Notes under the pieces: model-generated
What the model was told of the DNA's origin: nothing
The model's database searches: none
The model's input: only the letters and a program-made list of their open reading frames with translations
Position numbers and translations under genes: made by a program
In this document: positions 28,085 to 36,130 of the stretch, one piece after another
How the letters are laid out: each line of letters begins with the position of its first letter
Position numbering within the stretch: position 1 is the stretch's first letter
Source of the DNA: Acidithiobacillus montserratensis
GTDB lineage: Bacteria > Pseudomonadota > Gammaproteobacteria > Acidithiobacillales > Acidithiobacillaceae
Assembly (NCBI RefSeq): GCF_018853465.1
Contig: NZ_JABBOU010000030.1
Location: forward strand, 1-51,602
DNA length: 51,602 nt
Direction of reading: 5' to 3'

Positions 28085-28432
28085 TCAGGATTTAGCTGCT
28101 GATTTTTCCGGGCTGGTTCCTTTGACATCGCCCTGCACGCCGATGAGCTTGTCGTCCTTATCAAAAAGGACAATCACTTTGCGCACTTCGGTACTGCTGT
28201 AGGCCGGCTTGTAGCTGTAGGCGTAAACCCACTGATGCGGGTGCCAGGGGTCCTTGAGCAGGGGGGAGCCCAGAATGGTCCGGACTTGCAGCGCATCCAT
28301 ACCGGGATGCAGTTCTGCCAGTTCCTGGCTGGTGACAACATTACCCTGCTGGACGGCAACCCGATAAATACTGCAGGCTCCGAGGGAGAGGGCACAAAAG
28401 GTGATCAGGGAAATCAGGCGGAGGCTTCTCAT
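28085..28432 (-). CDS. bamE: Outer-membrane assembly lipoprotein BamE
   Basis: A small lipoprotein subunit of the BAM complex that inserts beta-barrel proteins. The signal peptide ends in a lipobox LGAC (TFCALSLGAC), and the SmpA/OmlA domain follows with LHPGMDALQVRTILGSPLL and WVYAYSYKP. I start at the ATG at 28432 with AAGGA directly upstream, giving 115 residues. It diverges from fur, the usual arrangement. Confidence 0.93.
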   Translation of the reverse strand: MRSLRLISLITFCALSLGACSIYRVAVQQGNVVTSQELAELHPGMDALQVRTILGSPLLKDPWHPHQWVYAYSYKPAYSSTEVRKVIVLFDKDDKLIGVQGDVKGTSPEKSAAKS

Positions 28433-28437
28433 AGTCC

Positions 28438-28466
28438 TTGTCTTAAGCTTCAGGTGCAACTATCCT
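28438..28466 (+). promoter_or_regulatory. Predicted fur promoter
   Basis: TTGTCT (28438-28443) and TATCCT (28461-28466) are separated by 17 bp. The -10 box ends 32 bp before the fur ATG. No clear 19-bp Fur box is visible over it. Confidence 0.5.
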
Positions 28467-28498
28467 AAACCATTACGCATGGGAATTGCTACGAGCAT

Positions 28499-28960
28499 AT
28501 GAACCACGAAAAACTGAACAGTGACGAATTGAAGCGGGCCGGGCTGAAAGCCACCTTGCCCAGGTTGAAGATTCTCCGGATTTTTGAAGATACGGATACC
28601 CGTCACCTGACAGCAGAAGAAGTTTACCGCCAGTTGCTGGATGCTGGTGAAGAAGTGGGCTTGGCCACGGTTTATCGGGTGCTGACCCAGTTTGAGATGG
28701 CCGGTCTGGTGCGCCGTCATCATTTTGAAGGCGACAAGGCTGTCTTTGAAATGAACGAAACCGGTCACCATGATCACATGGTCTGCACTGCCTGCGGCAA
28801 GGTTCTGGAGTTTTTTGATGAGGCGCTGGAGCGTCGGCAAAAGGAAATCGCCGGATCCCAGGGTTTTTTCATCAGTGACCACAGTCTGTACTTATATGGC
28901 ACTTGTCTGGGTATGCAGGAATCCGGGGTCTGCTCCCTGCAAGCGCCGGCCAGCAAATAA
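28499..28960 (+). CDS. fur: Ferric uptake regulator Fur
   Basis: A metal-dependent repressor of iron acquisition, 153 residues. The winged helix is KATLPRLKILRIF ... HLTAEEVYRQLLDAGEEVGLATVYRVLTQF, the metal sites include the His-rich ETGHHDHMVC, and the first structural zinc pair is CTAC. The second cysteine pair is YGTCLGMQESGVC, with eight residues between the cysteines rather than the four seen in E. coli Fur, so its zinc binding may differ. It is divergent from bamE. Confidence 0.9.
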   Translation: MNHEKLNSDELKRAGLKATLPRLKILRIFEDTDTRHLTAEEVYRQLLDAGEEVGLATVYRVLTQFEMAGLVRRHHFEGDKAVFEMNETGHHDHMVCTACGKVLEFFDEALERRQKEIAGSQGFFISDHSLYLYGTCLGMQESGVCSLQAPASK

Positions 28961-28986
28961 CGGGCAGTTCCGGTCGCGCCCGCCGG

Positions 28987-30108
28987 CTAGTTGCTCAGCA
29001 CCAGATTATCCCGGTGAATGATTTCCGCTTCGTCGATATCGCCAAATAGTTCCAGCAGGGTTCTGCTGCTTTTGCCCATTCTCAGCAGTACCTCGTGTTG
29101 AGAGAAATTGACCAGACCACGGGCCACTTCCTGACCTTGTGGATCCAGACAGCGCAGTAAATCCCCGCGCTGAAAGTCGCCCTCGGCGCCAGTGACTCCC
29201 ACCGGCAGCAGGCTGCTGCCCTTTTCCCGCAGCACCTTGGCCGCTCCGGCATCCAGATGCAAAATCCCATTGGGCCGCAGCTGTCCGGCCAGCCAGCGCT
29301 TGCGCGCCGCCAGCTTGGCCACCGTGGGCCGAAAGTAGGTGCCCAGGGCTTCTCCACCCCAGATGCGCAACAGCACATCCTCCACCCCGCCGGGGGCGAC
29401 AATCGTAGCGGCACCCGACTGGGCCGCCCGGCTGGCCGCCCGCACCTTGGTGATCATGCCGCCGCTGCCAATGGCCGTGCCGGTTCCGCCGGCCATGCTC
29501 AGCAGGGCGGGATCTCCGGCTTCCACTTCCGGCAGCAGGCGGGCATCGGGCACCCGCCGGGGGTCCTGATCGTAGAGCCCGGCCTGATCGGTCAGAATCA
29601 CCAGCACGTCGGCTTCGAGGAGATTGGCGACCATGGCGGCCAGGGTGTCATTATCGCCAAAACGGATTTCCGTACTGGCAATGGCGTCGTTTTCATTGAT
29701 GATGGGAATGACCCCGAGTTCCAGAACGGTGCGCAGGGTCGCGCGGGCATTCAGATAACGCTGGCGTTCCTGGAGATCTTCGTGGGTCAGCAGGACCTGG
29801 CTGCCATGCACCCCGCCCCGGCGCAAAAAGTCGTTGTAGACCTGAATCAGGGCGGCCTGTCCGACGCTGGCTGCGGCCTGGAGTTGGTGCAGGGCAGTGG
29901 GGCGGGTCGTCCAGCCCAGACGCTCCATGCCAGCGGCCACCGCGCCGGAAGAAACCAGCACTATTTCCAGGCCATGACGGCGCAGCACCAGTAATTGTTT
30001 GACCCAGGCCTCAATGGCGGGAAGGTCCAGGCCCTGACCGTTGTTGGTCAACAGGCTGCTGCCGATTTTGACCACCCAGCGCTGGGCATTTTTGAGGTCA
30101 CGGCTCAT
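28987..30108 (-). CDS. proB: Glutamate 5-kinase ProB
   Basis: It phosphorylates glutamate in the first step of proline synthesis. The amino-acid kinase domain shows [59 protein letters not shown] and GTGGMITKV-like [12 protein letters not shown]-terminal PUA domain follows ([27 protein letters not shown]). 373 residues. It overlaps obgE by 4 bp and ends the rplU-rpmA-obgE-proB group. Confidence 0.95.
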   Translation of the reverse strand: MSRDLKNAQRWVVKIGSSLLTNNGQGLDLPAIEAWVKQLLVLRRHGLEIVLVSSGAVAAGMERLGWTTRPTALHQLQAAASVGQAALIQVYNDFLRRGGVHGSQVLLTHEDLQERQRYLNARATLRTVLELGVIPIINENDAIASTEIRFGDNDTLAAMVANLLEADVLVILTDQAGLYDQDPRRVPDARLLPEVEAGDPALLSMAGGTGTAIGSGGMITKVRAASRAAQSGAATIVAPGGVEDVLLRIWGGEALGTYFRPTVAKLAARKRWLAGQLRPNGILHLDAGAAKVLREKGSSLLPVGVTGAEGDFQRGDLLRCLDPQGQEVARGLVNFSQHEVLLRMGKSSRTLLELFGDIDEAEIIHRDNLVLSN

Positions 30109-31220
30109 GCGTCGTCATCCCAGTCTGCATCGAGATCATCACCCTCCCACTCTTCGAGGTATTCTTCCTCTTCGTCGCCCCAGTCTTCAGACTGGACCGG
30201 GTCGGGGGCGGGAGGCAGATCGGGGAGGGTTTGCCAGATGGCGTGGGTGAGGGCATTGCAGCCCGCGCCGCTGGCCGCCGAAATCAAAAACGCCGGACCT
30301 GTCCAATCTAGAGCCGAACGAATGGCCGCAAAGCGCGCCTCGCCTTCTTCGGCACTGAACAAATCGGCCTTGTTGACTACCAGCCAGCGCGGACGTTGGG
30401 CCAGGGAGGGGCTGTAAGCCAGCAGTTCTTCTTCCAGAGCGCGAATGTTTTCGGCAGGATCACTGTCATCCACCGGCGCCATATCGACCATGTGCAGGAG
30501 CAGGCGGGTGCGGCTGAGATGCTTGAGGAAGCGGGTCCCCAGACCAGCGCCTGCGGAGGCCCCGGGAATGAGCCCGGGAATGTCGGCCAGCACAAAAGAC
30601 TCATGGGTAGCTACCCGCACCACCCCCAGGTTGGGGTAGAGGGTCGTGAACGGATAATCCGCCACTTTCGGGCGGGCGGCGCTGACTGCGCGGATCAGGG
30701 TGCTTTTGCCGGCATTGGGCAGACCCAGCAGGCCGACATCGGCCAGCACCCGCAGTTCCAGGCGGAGATTGCGCTCTTCGCCGGGGGTGCCTTTTTCGTA
30801 TTGGCGGGGCGCCCGGTTGACGCTGGACTTGAAATACAAATTGCCATGACCGCCGCGTCCGCCCTGGGCCACCAGCAGGCGTTCGCCGTCTTCGCGGAGA
30901 TCACCCAGCAGTTCACGGGTGTCATCGTCATAAACCAGGGTGCCCACCGGGACGTGAATTTCCTTGTCCAGTCCCGCGCGACCGGTCATTTGCCGCCCCG
31001 CCCCGCCATGTCCGGTTTCCGCCCGGTAGCGGCGCTGATAGCGGAAATCGATCAGGGTGTTGAGACTGGCCTGGGCGACCAGATAAACGCTGCCGCCGCG
31101 TCCGCCGTCGCCGCCATCGGGACCGCCAAAGGGGATGAATTTTTCCCGACGGAAACTCAGGGAACCATGACCGCCGGTTCCCGAAGCAACATGAATGCGT
31201 ACTTCGTCAATAAACTTCAT
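30105..31220 (-). CDS. obgE: Obg family GTPase ObgE/CgtA
   Basis: An essential GTPase of 50S ribosome assembly and stress response. The glycine-rich Obg domain begins [19 protein letters not shown] and continues [12 protein letters not shown]. The G domain has [21 protein letters not shown] and NKAD. The tail is strongly acidic ([18 protein letters not shown]). I start at the ATG at 31220; a terminator-like hairpin ends its T run directly at this codon and contains the only Shine-Dalgarno-like sequence. Confidence 0.95.
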   Translation of the reverse strand: MKFIDEVRIHVASGTGGHGSLSFRREKFIPFGGPDGGDGGRGGSVYLVAQASLNTLIDFRYQRRYRAETGHGGAGRQMTGRAGLDKEIHVPVGTLVYDDDTRELLGDLREDGERLLVAQGGRGGHGNLYFKSSVNRAPRQYEKGTPGEERNLRLELRVLADVGLLGLPNAGKSTLIRAVSAARPKVADYPFTTLYPNLGVVRVATHESFVLADIPGLIPGASAGAGLGTRFLKHLSRTRLLLHMVDMAPVDDSDPAENIRALEEELLAYSPSLAQRPRWLVVNKADLFSAEEGEARFAAIRSALDWTGPAFLISAASGAGCNALTHAIWQTLPDLPPAPDPVQSEDWGDEEEEYLEEWEGDDLDADWDDDA

Positions 31221-31255
31221 AAAAAAACCCCGCTCCCGCAAAAACGGGGCGGGGT
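31221..31255 (-). terminator. Terminator or attenuator hairpin between rpmA and obgE
   Basis: On the minus strand CGGGG-type arms (31245-31254 and 31228-31238) form ten pairs with one bulge around a short loop, followed by seven T residues. The T run ends immediately at the obgE ATG. The purine-rich right arm is the likely obgE ribosome binding site, so the hairpin could limit both transcription and translation of obgE. Confidence 0.75.
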
Positions 31256-31275
31256 CCCTCTACGCAGAGGCCGGT

Positions 31276-31536
31276 TCAGGCCACGGCTACGACGCTGACA
31301 GTACGTACCTGGCGCGGTCCCTTGCGCTCGAATTTGACGACGCCTTCTGCAGTGGCAAAGAGGGTATGATCCTTGCCGATGCCGACGTTGCTGCCCGGAT
31401 AAAACTGGGTGCCACGCTGACGAATGATGATGTTGCCGGGAATGACCACCTGTCCGGCGTAACGCTTTACGCCCAGGCGCTTGGATTCTGAGTCGCGTCC
31501 GTTGCGCGAAGAACCACCCGCTTTCTTATGTGCCAT
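31276..31536 (-). CDS. rpmA: 50S ribosomal protein L27
   Basis: An 86-residue ribosomal protein near the peptidyl-transferase centre. The N-terminus [20 protein letters not shown] and the block [23 protein letters not shown] are diagnostic. It follows rplU after 11 bp and precedes the hairpin in front of obgE, the standard order. Confidence 0.98.
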   Translation of the reverse strand: MAHKKAGGSSRNGRDSESKRLGVKRYAGQVVIPGNIIIRQRGTQFYPGSNVGIGKDHTLFATAEGVVKFERKGPRQVRTVSVVAVA

Positions 31537-31547
31537 GACTGTGCTCC

Positions 31548-31859
31548 TTAGGCTTCAATGCCGGTAATGCGGACTTCAGTAAAATACTGACGATGTCCCT
31601 GCTGTTTACGGTAATGCTTGCGCCGACGCATCTTGAAAATATGCACCTTGGCAGCCCGTCCCTGACTGAGCACGGTGGCCTTGACGGCGGCACCTGCTAC
31701 CAGCGGTTGACCGACCACGACGTCACTGCCAACGCCGACCATGAGTACCCGGTCCAGCGCGAGTTCCGCACCCGGCTCTGCTTCCATCTTTTCGAGCCGG
31801 AGCTTGTCGCCCACTGCCACTCGATACTGCTTGCCACCATTTTCAATGACCGCGTACAT
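31548..31859 (-). CDS. rplU: 50S ribosomal protein L21
   Basis: A 103-residue 23S rRNA-binding protein. [14 protein letters not shown] opens it, and [19 protein letters not shown] near the end is the basic signature. I start at the ATG at 31859 with GGAGG upstream, two codons after the longest frame. It leads the rplU-rpmA-obgE-proB group and has a good promoter 50-80 bp upstream. Confidence 0.97.
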   Translation of the reverse strand: MYAVIENGGKQYRVAVGDKLRLEKMEAEPGAELALDRVLMVGVGSDVVVGQPLVAGAAVKATVLSQGRAAKVHIFKMRRRKHYRKQQGHRQYFTEVRITGIEA

Positions 31860-31909
31860 CACCAACCTCCAGCAAGGATTTTACCCGGTACTGCCCGGAA
31901 AAGTTCGCA

Positions 31910-31938
31910 AGGATAGCGTTATCAGTCTATTAACGCAA
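31910..31938 (-). promoter_or_regulatory. Promoter of the rplU-rpmA operon
   Basis: On the minus strand TTGCGT (31933-31938) and TATCCT (31910-31915) are separated by exactly 17 bp. The -10 box lies 50 bp before the rplU start. Confidence 0.6.
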
Positions 31939-31993
31939 GAGGACGAGACGATTATTTTCGAGGTGAGGTCAGTAGTCAGTCCTGGGGAAGCAG

Positions 31994-32022
31994 TTGATTG
32001 GTCTCAGCTATGGTATCATACT
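31994..32022 (+). promoter_or_regulatory. Possible promoter of the unknown gene at 32118
   Basis: TTGATT and CATACT are separated by 17 bp. The same CATACT -10 is used in the predicted pagL promoter. A candidate TetR operator lies 26 bp after the -10 box. Confidence 0.4.
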
Positions 32023-32047
32023 GATTTTGAAAATGACTGAACGGCAT

Positions 32048-32064
32048 CTGACCGTTGGTTGACA
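32048..32064. promoter_or_regulatory. Third candidate TetR operator
   Basis: CTGACCGTTGGTTGACA differs from the site at 14151 by loss of one base (C after GTT) and shares the CTGACC half with the TetR-gene site. It lies about 70 bp before the unknown gene at 32118. Confidence 0.4.
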
Positions 32065-32117
32065 TTCCGAATCGTGCTGCATTCATATAGCATTCACAAT
32101 GGTGAAGAGGTGGGCGT

Positions 32118-32621
32118 GTGACCATATGGGATGCCATCTGTAGTACTGTTCCTGCTGAGTGGTGGTTTTTGGACAGTGAGCAAACGTTGCCTAAGGACTT
32201 TGATTGTAATTTCGCGAAGCAAATGTTGCTGCGCTACCAGGAAAATGGATTTTGGATTTTGGAGTTTGAAATGAAGAAATTTACCTGTATATACGCTATC
32301 GTTCGCTTCACGCCCTTTGTGGAAACAGGTGAGTTTGCCAAAGCTTATATAGCCACAATGAAAAATTTGCATGACGAAATGGAGCGCCTTAGCATTGTTT
32401 TTGTGCGTGCTGAAAAATTAATAAAAACGCCAAAAAAATTTGCCGAGACCCTATTTGCTGAAGTGATTAAGTCGCGTGAAACCGTCATACAGTTCAGTGA
32501 GCCGAGGGTCGTTATTGCCGAAGATTTGCAGATCGTCAACGATCTATTCAATCATTATGTGCAACGCGATTTTGTTGCGCAGAATGCCCAGGAAAAGATT
32601 CTCGAACATCAAAATGAGTAG
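32118..32621 (+). CDS. Hypothetical protein at the edge of the accessory region
   Basis: A 167-residue protein that I do not recognise. It starts at GTG with GAGG about 9 bp upstream. The N-terminus is aromatic (MTIWDAICSTVPAEWWFLD), the rest is mixed alpha/beta with no membrane segment or signal peptide, and the C-terminus is helical and charged. Its bases are visibly AT-richer than the rpl/obg genes to the left and the hsd genes to the right, suggesting separate acquisition. A promoter and operator candidate precede it. Function cannot be assigned. Confidence 0.65.
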   Translation: MTIWDAICSTVPAEWWFLDSEQTLPKDFDCNFAKQMLLRYQENGFWILEFEMKKFTCIYAIVRFTPFVETGEFAKAYIATMKNLHDEMERLSIVFVRAEKLIKTPKKFAETLFAEVIKSRETVIQFSEPRVVIAEDLQIVNDLFNHYVQRDFVAQNAQEKILEHQNE

Positions 32622-32653
32622 TCGGTTAAGCTGGATGGTCATGCCTTGTACAC

Positions 32654-32950
32654 TCAAGCGCGGGACAAAAAATGGTCCAGAGCATTGGCAAAGGCCCGGC
32701 GGTCGGCTTGGTTCAGGGTGGCGGGACCGCCGGTATGCGCGCCGGAATCCCGAAGCTGTTCCATCATGTCTCGTATTCGCAGGCGCTCGCGGATGGTTTC
32801 GGGAGAGTATCGCTCGCCGCGTGGGCTGAGCGCATGGCCATTTTTCTCCAGCACGGCAGCGGCCAGAGGAATGTCAGCGGTGATGACCAGATCGCCTGCT
32901 TCAATTCGGCGCACAATTTCATCATCGGCCACATCAAAGCCGCCCGGCAC
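32654..32950 (-). pseudogene. yaiI: 5'-truncated YaiI/YqxD (UPF0178) gene
   Basis: The 98 codons match the C-terminal two thirds of the YaiI family ([57 protein letters not shown], and the ending ALDHFLSRA). Family members are about 150 residues and begin with an acidic VDADACP motif near residue 4-11. That first third is missing: reading upstream from the GTG at 32950 meets an in-frame TGA five codons earlier, and no frame carries the missing motif. I take it as a remnant cut when the adjacent restriction locus arrived. Confidence 0.75.
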
Positions 32951-33046
32951 TTTATGTGGTGATCAACAGCGCACCGGAATGGGTTGAAATTTTGCCCTTT
33001 AAACCCGGCAGCGTAGAATGCTCAAAAAAATGTCGCTGGAGAATCC

Positions 33047-36000
33047 ATGAAAACGGTAGGCCGCACGCGGAAACAAGTCAATGCCCCAAGCACCTACAGT
33101 CAGCACGCTGATCGCCCGCAGTCCGCCGTGCGCGAGGACACCATCGAATACGGCTTCATCGGCACGCTGCAAAACCTCAAATACACATTCCGCGACGACA
33201 TCCGCGACCGCGCCGCGCTGGAGCAGAACTTCCGCGAGAAGTTCGAGGCGCTCAACCGCGTGCATCTCACCGATGCCGAATTCGCCCGCCTGCTGGACGA
33301 AATCGTCAGCCCCGATGTGTTCACCGCCGCGCGTACCTTGCGCAGCATCAACGCCTTCACCCGTGACGACGGCACGCCGCTGAACTACAGCCTGGTCAAC
33401 CTCAAGGACTGGTGCAAAAACACCTTCGAGGTGGTCCATCAGCTACGCATCAACACCGACTACAGCCACCACCGCTATGACGTCATCCTGCTCATCAACG
33501 GCATCCCCTGCGTGCAGATCGAGCTGAAGACCCTCGGTGTGAATCCGCGCCGGGCGATGGAGCAGATCGTCGAATACAAGCACGACCTCGGCAACGGCTA
33601 CACCAAGACGCTGCTGTGCTTCATGCAGCTCTTTATCGTCAGCAACCGCGACCGCACCTGGTACTTCGCCAACAACAACGCCCGCCACTTCGCCTTCAAC
33701 GCCGACGAGCGCTTCCTGCCCATCTACGAGTTCGCGGACGAGGACAACCGCAAGATCACCCAGCTCGACGCCTTTGCCGAGAAGTTCCTGGCCAAATGCA
33801 CCCTGGGCCAGACCCTCAGCCGCTACATGGTGCTGCTTGCCGGCGAGCAAAAGCTCATGATGATGCGGCCCTATCAGGTCTATGCCGTGCAGCACATGAT
33901 CCAGTGCATCGATGAGGACAACGGCAACGGCTATATCTGGCACACCACCGGCAGCGGCAAGACGCTCACCTCCTTCAAGGCCGCCACGCTGCTCAAGGAA
34001 AACCCGCACATCCACAAATGCGTGTTCGTGGTGGACCGTAAAGACCTCGACCGCCAGACCCGCGAGGAATTCAACCGCTTTCAGGAAGGCTGCGTCGAGG
34101 AGAACACCCACACCGGCGCCCTGGTGCGCCGCCTGCTGTCGGAGGACTACGCCGACAAGGTCATCGTCACCACCATCCAGAAGCTCGGCCTGGCGCTGGA
34201 TGAAACCAGCACGCGCAACAAGCTACGCAGCAAAAACGGCCAGGCCACCTACAAGCAGCAGCTCGAAGACCTGCAAGACCAGCGCATCGTCTTCATTTTC
34301 GACGAATGCCACCGCTCGCAATTCGGCGAGAACCACAAGGCGATCAAAGCGTTCTTCCCCCGCGCCCAACTCTTCGGCTTCACCGGCACGCCCATTTTCG
34401 AGGCCAATGCCGCGCAGCAGAAAATCGAAGACAACACCGCGTCGATGCGCACCACGGCGGATCTGTTTCAGAAGCAGTTGCACGCCTACACCATCACCCA
34501 CGCCATCGAAGACGGCAATGTGCTGCGCTTTCACATCGACTACTTCAAGCCGGAAGGAAAGAACCCGCCCAAACCCGGCGAACCCCTCGCCAAACGCGCC
34601 GTCATCGAAGCCATCCTCGCCAAGCACGACACCGCCACCGGCGGCCGCCGCTTCAACGCCCTGCTCGCCACCGCGTCCATCAACGACGCCATCGAGTACC
34701 ACGCGCTGTTCAAGACCGTGCAGGCCGAGAAACAGGCCGCCGACCCCGACTTCAAGCCGCTGAACATCGCCTGCGTGTTTTCGCCGCCCGCCGAGGGCGA
34801 TGCCGACGTGAAACAACTCCAGCAAGACCTGCCGCAAGAGCAGGCCGACAACCAGGAAGACCCCGAAGGCAAGAAAGCCGCGCTGAAAACCATCCTCGCC
34901 GACTACAACGCCCGCTACGGCAGCAATCACCGCCTGAGCGAATTCGATCTCTACTACCAGGACGTGCAAAAGCGCATCAAGGACCAGCAATGGCCCAATG
35001 CCGACTATCCTCCGGCGCAGAAGATCGACATCACCATCGTGGTGGACATGCTGCTTACCGGTTTTGACTCCAAGTTTTTGAACACGCTCTACGTGGACAA
35101 AAACCTCAAACACCACGGCCTGATTCAGGCCTTCTCGCGCACCAACCGCGTGCTCAACGCCAGCAAGCCCTACGGCAACATCCTCGACTTCCGCCAGCAG
35201 CAAGATTCAGTGGACGCCGCCATCGCCCTGTTCTCCGGTGAAAAAACCGGCGAGCAGGCGCGCAAAATCTGGCTGGTGGACAAAGCTCCGGTGGTCATCG
35301 ACAAGCTGCAAGCCGCCGTCAAAATGCTCGACGCCTTCATGACCTCGCAGGGGCTGGACTGCACCCCCTCCGCCGTGGCCAACCTCAAGGGCGACGCCGC
35401 CAAAACCGTGTTCATCGAGCGCTTCAAGGAAGTGCAGCGGCTCAAAACCCAGCTCGACCAATACACCGACCTCAGCGCCGACAACCAAGCCGCCATCGAA
35501 CAGGTGCTGCCCGAAGAAGCCCTGCGCGGTTTCAAGGGGCAATATCTCGAAACCGCCCGCCAACTGCGCGAGCCGCGCCCGCCCGCGGACAAAAAACCCG
35601 GCGACGACCCGGCCCACCAGCTCGACTTCGAGTTCGTGCTCTTCGCCTCCGCCGTCATCGACTACGACTACATCATGAAGCTGATGGCCAGCTTCTCCGC
35701 CAAAGAGCCCGGCAAGGCCAGGATGACCCGCGAGCAACTCATCGGCCTCATCAGCAGCGACGCCAAGTTCATGGACGAACGCGACGACATCGCCGAATAC
35801 ATCGGCACCCTTCAAGCCGGCGCGGGGCTGTCCGAGGCCGCCATCCGCGAGGGCTACACCCGTTTCAAGGCCGAGAAAAACGCGCAGGAAATCGCCGCCC
35901 TCGCCGCCAAACACGATCTGGCCACCGCCGCCCTGCAAGCCTTTGTGGACGGCATTCTGGAGCGCATGATCTTCGACGGCGAACGCTTGAGCGACCTGTT

Positions 36001-36130
36001 CGCGCCGCTGGAACTGGGCTGGAAAGCCCGCGCCGCCGCAGAAACCGACCTGATGGCCGATTTGCTTCCCCTGCTCACCCAACGCGCCGGCGGGCGGGAT
36101 ATTTCAGGACTGAGTGCGTATGAGCAGTAA
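33047..36130 (+). CDS. hsdR: Type I restriction endonuclease subunit HsdR
   Basis: The 1027-residue motor and nuclease subunit of a type I restriction-modification complex, cutting DNA after ATP-driven translocation. The nuclease core is Asp145 (HRYDVILLING) with Glu159 and Lys161 (VQIELK). The helicase follows with Walker A HTTGSGKT near 299-306, DECH at 419-422, GFTGTPIF and the motif VI QAFSRTNRVLN. The C-terminal half would bind the rest of the complex. GGAG precedes the ATG. Codons are extremely G/C-ended, unlike the flanking genes. It overlaps hsdS by 11 bp. Confidence 0.96.
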   Translation: MKTVGRTRKQVNAPSTYSQHADRPQSAVREDTIEYGFIGTLQNLKYTFRDDIRDRAALEQNFREKFEALNRVHLTDAEFARLLDEIVSPDVFTAARTLRSINAFTRDDGTPLNYSLVNLKDWCKNTFEVVHQLRINTDYSHHRYDVILLINGIPCVQIELKTLGVNPRRAMEQIVEYKHDLGNGYTKTLLCFMQLFIVSNRDRTWYFANNNARHFAFNADERFLPIYEFADEDNRKITQLDAFAEKFLAKCTLGQTLSRYMVLLAGEQKLMMMRPYQVYAVQHMIQCIDEDNGNGYIWHTTGSGKTLTSFKAATLLKENPHIHKCVFVVDRKDLDRQTREEFNRFQEGCVEENTHTGALVRRLLSEDYADKVIVTTIQKLGLALDETSTRNKLRSKNGQATYKQQLEDLQDQRIVFIFDECHRSQFGENHKAIKAFFPRAQLFGFTGTPIFEANAAQQKIEDNTASMRTTADLFQKQLHAYTITHAIEDGNVLRFHIDYFKPEGKNPPKPGEPLAKRAVIEAILAKHDTATGGRRFNALLATASINDAIEYHALFKTVQAEKQAADPDFKPLNIACVFSPPAEGDADVKQLQQDLPQEQADNQEDPEGKKAALKTILADYNARYGSNHRLSEFDLYYQDVQKRIKDQQWPNADYPPAQKIDITIVVDMLLTGFDSKFLNTLYVDKNLKHHGLIQAFSRTNRVLNASKPYGNILDFRQQQDSVDAAIALFSGEKTGEQARKIWLVDKAPVVIDKLQAAVKMLDAFMTSQGLDCTPSAVANLKGDAAKTVFIERFKEVQRLKTQLDQYTDLSADNQAAIEQVLPEEALRGFKGQYLETARQLREPRPPADKKPGDDPAHQLDFEFVLFASAVIDYDYIMKLMASFSAKEPGKARMTREQLIGLISSDAKFMDERDDIAEYIGTLQAGAGLSEAAIREGYTRFKAEKNAQEIAALAAKHDLATAALQAFVDGILERMIFDGERLSDLFAPLELGWKARAAAETDLMADLLPLLTQRAGGRDISGLSAYEQ

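Noticed and set aside
31741..32040. Plus-strand frame across the rplU start and the region beyond
   Set aside because: Its first half is antisense to rplU and the rest covers the rplU promoter. There is no ribosome binding site or family similarity.
34223..35203. Long minus-strand open frame (326 codons) opposite hsdR
   Set aside because: It lies wholly antisense to the helicase core of hsdR. The G/C-ended codons of hsdR remove stops from the opposite strand, and the translation is low-complexity Val/Gly/Glu.
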